From the NCBI GenBank assembly GCA_032622095.1, contig CP136066.1, positions 231,078,961 to 231,142,960 on the forward strand: a stretch of DNA of 64,000 nt, given 5' to 3'. This stretch comes from Siphonodentalium dalli. Lineage: Eukaryota; Mollusca; Scaphopoda; Gadilida; Siphonodentaliidae. Positions 59,301 to 64,000 of this stretch are shown one piece after another. A model generated the notes under the pieces. That model was given only the letters and a program-made list of their open reading frames with translations. It was not told where the DNA came from and ran no database searches. The position numbers were made by a program, and so were the translations under genes. Within the stretch, counting starts at the first letter, position 1. Every line of letters begins with the position of its first letter.

Positions 59301-62300
59301 AAGGGCTAAATCACAGAAAGGATGGTGTGTGTACCACGAAAACGGACATTACTCAAGGAAAGAAAGGGTTAAATCACAGAAAGGCTCGTGTGTGTACCAC
59401 GAAAACGGACATTACTCAAGGAAAGAATGGGCTAAATCACAGAAAGGCTCGTGTGTGTACCACGAAAACGGACATTACTCAAGGGAAGAAAGGGTTAAAT
59501 CACAGAAAGGATGGTGTGTGTACCACGAAAACGGACATTACTCAAGAAAGAAAGGGCTAAATCACAGTAAGACTCGTGTGTACCACGAAAACGGACATTA
59601 CTCAAGAAAAGAAAGGGATAAATCACAGAAAGGCTCGTGTGTGTAACCACGAAAACGGACGTTACTCAAGAAAAGAAAGTGTTACATCACAGAAAGGCTG
59701 GTGTATGTAACCACGAAAACGGACATTACTCAAGGAAAGAAAGAGTTAAATCACAGAAAGGCTGGTGTGTGTACCACGAAAACGGACATTACTCAAGGAA
59801 AGAAAGAGTTAAATCACAGAAAGGCTTGTGTGTGTACCACGAAAACGGACATTACTCAAGGAAAGAAAGAGTTAAATCACAGAAAGGCTGGTGTGTGTAC
59901 CACGAAAACGGACATTACTCAAGGAAAGAAAGAGTTAAATCACAGAAAGGCTGGTGTTTGCACCACGAAAACGGAGATTATTCAAGAAAAGAAAGGGTTA
60001 AATCACAGAAAGGCTGGTATATGTAACCACGAAACGGACATTACTCAAGGAAAGAAAGGGTTAAATAACAGAAAAGCTCGTGTGTGTAACCACGATAACG
60101 GACATTACTCAAGAAAAGAAAGGGCTAAATCACAGAAAGGATGGTGTGTGTACCACGAAAACGGACATTACTCAAGGAAAGAAAGGGTTAAATCACAGAA
60201 AGGCTGGTGTGTGTATACCACGAAAACGGACATTACTCAAGGAAAGAAAGGGTTAAATCACAGAAAGGCTCGTGTGTGTATACCACGAAAACGGACATTA
60301 CTCAAGGAAAGAAAGGGTTAAATCACAGAAAGGCTTGTGTGTGTATACCACGAAAACGGACATTACTCAAGGAAAGAAAGGGTTAAATCACAGAAAGGCT
60401 CGTGTGTGTACCACGAAAACGGACATTACTCAAGGAAAGAATGGGCTAAATCACAGAAAGGCTCGTGTGTGTACCACGAAAACGGACATTACTCAAGGAA
60501 AGAAAGGGCTAAATCACAGAAAGGCTGGTGTGTGTACCACGAAAACGGACATTACTCAAGGAAAGAAAGGGCTATGTCACAGAAAGGCTGGTGTGTGTAC
60601 CACGAAAACGGACATTACTCAAGGAAAGAAAGGGCTAAATCACAGAAAGGCTGGTGTGTGTACCACGAAAACGGACATTACTCAAGGAAAGAAAGGGCTA
60701 AATCACAGAAAGGCTGGTGTGTGTACCACGAAAACGGACATTACTCAAGGAAAGAAAGGGCTAAATCACAGAAAGGCTCGTGTATGTAACCACGAAAACG
60801 GACATTACTCAAGGAAAGAAAGGGCTAAGTCACAGAAAGGCTGGTGTATGTAAGCACGAAAACGGACAGTACTCAAGGAAAGAAAGGGCTATGTCACAGA
60901 AAGGATGGTGTGTATACCACGAAAACGGACATTACTCAAGGAATGAAAGGGCTAAATCACATAAAGGCTCGTGTGTGTACCACGAAAACGGACATTACTC
61001 AAGAAAAGAAAGGGCTAAATCACAGAAAGGCTCGTGTGTGTAACACGAAAACGGACATTACTCAAGGATAGAAAGGGTTAAATCACAGAAAGGCTCGTGT
61101 GTGTACCACGAAAACGGACATTACTCTAGGAAAGAAAGGGCTAAATCACAGAAAGGATGGTGTGTGTACCACGAAAACGGACATTACTCAAGGAAAGAAA
61201 GGGTTAAATCACAGAAAGGCTGGTGTGTGTATACCACGAAAACGGACATTACTCAAGGAAAGAAAGGGTTAAATCACAGAAAGGCTCGTGTGTGTATACC
61301 ACGAAAACGGACATTACTCAAGGAAAGAAAGGGTTAAATCACAGAAAGGCTCATGTGTGTATACCACGAAAACGGACATTACTCAAGGAAAGAAAGGGTT
61401 AAATCACAGAAAGGCTCGTGTGTGTATACCACGAAAACGGACATTACTCAAGGAAAGAAAGGGTTAAATCACAGAAAGGCTCGTGTGTGTACCACGAAAA
61501 CGGACATTACTCAAGGAAAGAATGGGCTAAATCACAGAAAGGCTCGTGTGTGTACCACGAAAACGGACATTACTCAAGGGAAGAAAGGGTTAAATCACAG
61601 AAAGGATGGTGTGTGTACCACGAAAACGAACATTACTCAAGAAAGAAAGGGCTAAATCACAGTAAGACTCGTGTGTACCACGAACACGGACATTACTCAA
61701 GAAAAGAAAGGGTTAAATCACAGAAAGGAAGGTGTGTGTACCACGAAAACGGACATTACTCAAGAAAAGAAAGTGTTAAATCACAGAAAGGCTGGTGTGT
61801 GCACCACGAAAACGGAGATTATTCTAGAAAAGAAAGGGTTAAATCACAGAAAGGCTGGTATATGTAACCACGAAACGGACATTACTCAAGGAAAGAAAGG
61901 GTTAAATAACAGAAAACCTCGTGTGTGTAACCACGATAACGGACATTACTCAAGAAAAGAAAGGGCTAAATCACAGAAAGGATGGTGTGTGTACCACGAA
62001 AACGGACATTACTCAAGGAAAGAAAGGGTTAAATCACAGAAAGGCTGCTGGTGTGTGTACCACGAAAACGGACATTACTCAAGGAAAGAAAGGGCTAAAT
62101 CACAGAAAGGATTGTGTGTGTACCACGAAAACGGACATTACTGAAGGAAAGAAATGGTTAAATCATAGAAAGGCTGGTGTGTGTACCACGGAAACGGACA
62201 TTACTCAAGGAAAGAAAGGGTTAAATCACAGAAAGGATGGTGTGTGTACCACGAAAACGGACATTACTCAAGGAAAGAAAGGGTTAAATCACAGAAAGGC

Positions 62301-64000
62301 TGGTATGTGTATACGACGAAAACGGACATTACTCAATGAAAGAAAGGGTTAAATCACAGAAAGGCTCGTGTGTGTATACCACGAAAACGGACATTACTCA
62401 AGGAAAGAAAGGGTTAAATCACAGAAAGGCTCGTGTTTGTATACCACGAAAACTGACATTACTCAAGGAAAGAAAGGGTTAAATCACAGAAAGGCTCGTG
62501 TGTGTATACCACGAAAACGGACATTACTCAAGGAAAGAAAGGGTTAAATCACAGAAAGGCTCGTGTGTGTACCACGAAAACGGACATTACTCAAGGAAAG
62601 AATGGGCTAAATCACAGAAAGGCTCGTGTGTGTACCACGAAAACGGACATTACTCAAGGGAAGAAAGGGTTAAATCACAGAAAGGATGGTGTGTGTACCA
62701 CGAAAACGAACATTACTCAAGAAAGAAAGGGCTAAATCACAGTAAGACTCGTGTGTACCACGAAAACGGACATTACTCAAGAAAAGAAAGGGTTAAATCA
62801 CAGAAAGGCTGGTGTGTGTACCACGAAAACGGACATTACTCAAGGAAAGAAAGTGTTAAATCACAGAAAGGCTGGTGTATGTAACCACGAAAACGGACAT
62901 TACTCAAGGAAAGAAAGAGTTAAATCACAGAAAGGCTGGTGTGTGTACCACGAAAACGGACATTACTCAAGGAAAGAAAGAGTTAAATCACAGAAAGGCT
63001 TGTGTGTGTACCACGAAAACGGACATTACTCAAGGAAAGAAAGAGTTAAATCACAGAAAGGCTGGTGTGTGTACCACGAAAACGAACATTACTCAAGGAA
63101 AGAAAGAGTTAAATCACAGAAAGGCTGGTGTGTGCACCACGAAAACGGAGATTATTCAAGAAAAGAAAGGGTTAAATCACAGAAAGGCTGGTATATGTAA
63201 CCACGAAACGGACATTACTCAAGGAAAGAAAGGGTTAAATAACAGAAAAGCTCGTGTGTGTAACCACGATAACGGACATTACTCAAGAAAAGAAAGGGCT
63301 AAATCACAGAAAGGATGGTGCGTGTACCACGAAAACGGACATTACTCAAGGAAAGAAAGGGTTAAATCACAGAAAGGCTGCTGGTGTGTGTACCACGAAA
63401 ACGGACATTACTCAAGGAAAGAAAGGGCTAAATCACAGAAAGGATTGTGTGTGTACCACGAAAACGGACATTACTCAAGGGAAGAAAGTGTTAAATCACA
63501 GAAAGGCTGGTGTATGTAACCACGAAAACGGACATTACTCAAGGAAAGAAAGGGCTAAATCACAGAAAGGCTCGTGTGTGTATACCACGAAAACGGACAT
63601 TACTCAAGGAAAGAAAGGGTTAAATCACAGAAAGGCTCGTGTGTGTACCACGAAAACGGACATTACTCAAGGAAAGAATGGGCTAAATCACAGAAAGGCT
63701 CGTGTGTGTACCACGAAAACGGACATTACTCAAGGGAAGAAAGTGTTAAATCACAGAAAGGCTGGTGTATGTAACCACGAAAACGGACATTACTCAAGGA
63801 AAGAAAGAGTTAAATCTCAGAAAGGCTGGTGTGTGTACCACGAAAACGGACATTACTCAAGGAAAGAAAGAGTTAAATCACAGAAAGGCTTGTGTGTGTA
63901 CCACGAAAACGGACATTACTCAAGGAAAGAAAGAGTTAAATCACAGAAAGGCTGGTGTGTGTACCACGAAAACGGACATTACTCAAGGAAAGAAAGAGTT
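38380..64000 (+). repeat. Satellite zone II: multi-kb nested higher-order repeats
   Basis: Dominated by GAAAGAG and GTATACC monomers. Constant offsets between near-identical blocks are 2,278 bp (39484 to 41762), 4,182 bp in tandem (41196-45180 and 45378-49362), 1,076 bp (50387 to 51463) and 2,092 bp (53172 to 55264). Further offsets are 8,431 bp (48292-50060 and 56723-58490) and 4,057 bp (56723-58295 and 60780-62352). The last pair is 3,994 bp apart further left (55643 to 59637), a difference of exactly one 63-bp monomer. Confidence 0.88.

Larger units (their letters stand above)
28125..64000 (+). repeat. 63-bp satellite array, about 560 monomers, continues past window
   Basis: Uninterrupted head-to-tail array. 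A typical monomer reads AAAGAAAGGGTTAAATCACA, GAAAGGCTCGTGTGTGTACC, ACGAAAACGGACATTACTCA and AGG, i.e. 63 bp, about 43% GC and about 65% purine on this strand. Variants are GTACC/GTAACC/GTATACC (63/64/65 bp), CTCGTG/CTGGTG/ATGGTG/CTTGTG, GAAAGGG/GAAAGAG/GATAGA, and GGTTAAATC/GGCTAAATC. Because 63 is a multiple of three, two plus-strand frames stay open for long runs (21-residue repeats), but 64/65-bp monomers shift frames constantly. There is no promoter, start context or consistent frame, so it is not a gene. Confidence 0.97.

Noticed and set aside
28125-64000. CRISPR array
   Set aside because: There are no variable spacers: the whole 63-bp unit repeats. The surroundings are animal retrotransposons and no cas gene is present.
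28125-64000. A long gene for a repetitive protein (21-residue repeats)
   Set aside because: Frames are broken every few hundred bases by 64/65-bp monomers, two frames are open equally, many apparent starts are GTG, and variants do not preserve residues. Open frames follow from the monomer length being a multiple of three.
28125-64000. Telomeric repeat, because monomers contain GGGTTA
   Set aside because: Only one such hexamer per 63-bp unit and no tandem TTAGGG.
28125-64000. Histone downstream element (CAAGAAAGA-like) in satellite monomers as a link to the stem-loops
   Set aside because: The satellite has no stem-loop, and a short purine run is expected in a purine-rich monomer.
28125-64000. 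CENP-B box in the satellite
   Set aside because: No match to the TTCG-A-CGGG pattern on either strand of the typical monomer.

Overview
The window is animal nuclear DNA, most likely from a marine invertebrate; the phylum cannot be fixed from sequence alone. This rests on the AT-rich non-coding background, a Ty3/Gypsy LTR retrotransposon with a PNMA-like Gag, a Polinton/Maverick (adintovirus-like) element, and a very large 63-bp satellite. No convincing host protein-coding gene, tRNA or rRNA was found. Almost everything is repeat or mobile DNA.

Layout. 1-3360: AT-rich non-coding DNA with old diverged duplications. 3361-12399: a complete, structurally intact but coding-disrupted Ty3/Gypsy element on the minus strand, with 455/450-bp LTRs, PBS, PPT, gag, pol and a 4-bp target duplication ACTG. 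It sits inside an older degenerate 64-bp repeat. 12400-13794: AT-rich non-coding. 13795-16769: two head-to-tail copies of a non-autonomous repeat. 16770-17900: AT-rich DNA with a 33-bp minisatellite.

17901-18036: left edge of the satellite. 18037-28124: a ~10.1-kb virus-like element embedded in the satellite. Its core (about 19.2-26.2 kb, all minus strand, compact, with overlapping start/stop codons) runs in transcription order: packaging ATPase, two small proteins, a small basic protein, a conserved 231-aa protein, integrase with a chromodomain-like tail, a membrane protein, penton-like minor capsid, a basic core-like protein, major capsid, a small Cys/His protein and an adenain-like protease. 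Protein-primed DNA polymerase B is absent. The major capsid frame is intact, whereas ATPase, integrase, minor capsid, protease and others carry stops or frameshifts. Around the core lie unexplained pieces: a ~215-bp palindromic direct repeat at both sides, short inverted repeats, outward-facing inverted promoter-like modules, and three unrecognised outer genes ending at histone-type 3' stem-loops.

28125-64000 (running off the window): one continuous satellite of roughly 560 monomers of 63 bp (variants 62-65), organised in nested higher-order repeats of about 704/708, 1412, 2839, 2278, 4182 and 4057 bp.

The most unusual observation is the repeated histone mRNA-type stem-loop at the ends of non-histone genes in a Polinton-like element. 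It suggests cell-cycle-linked, possibly non-polyadenylated transcripts, but this is inference.
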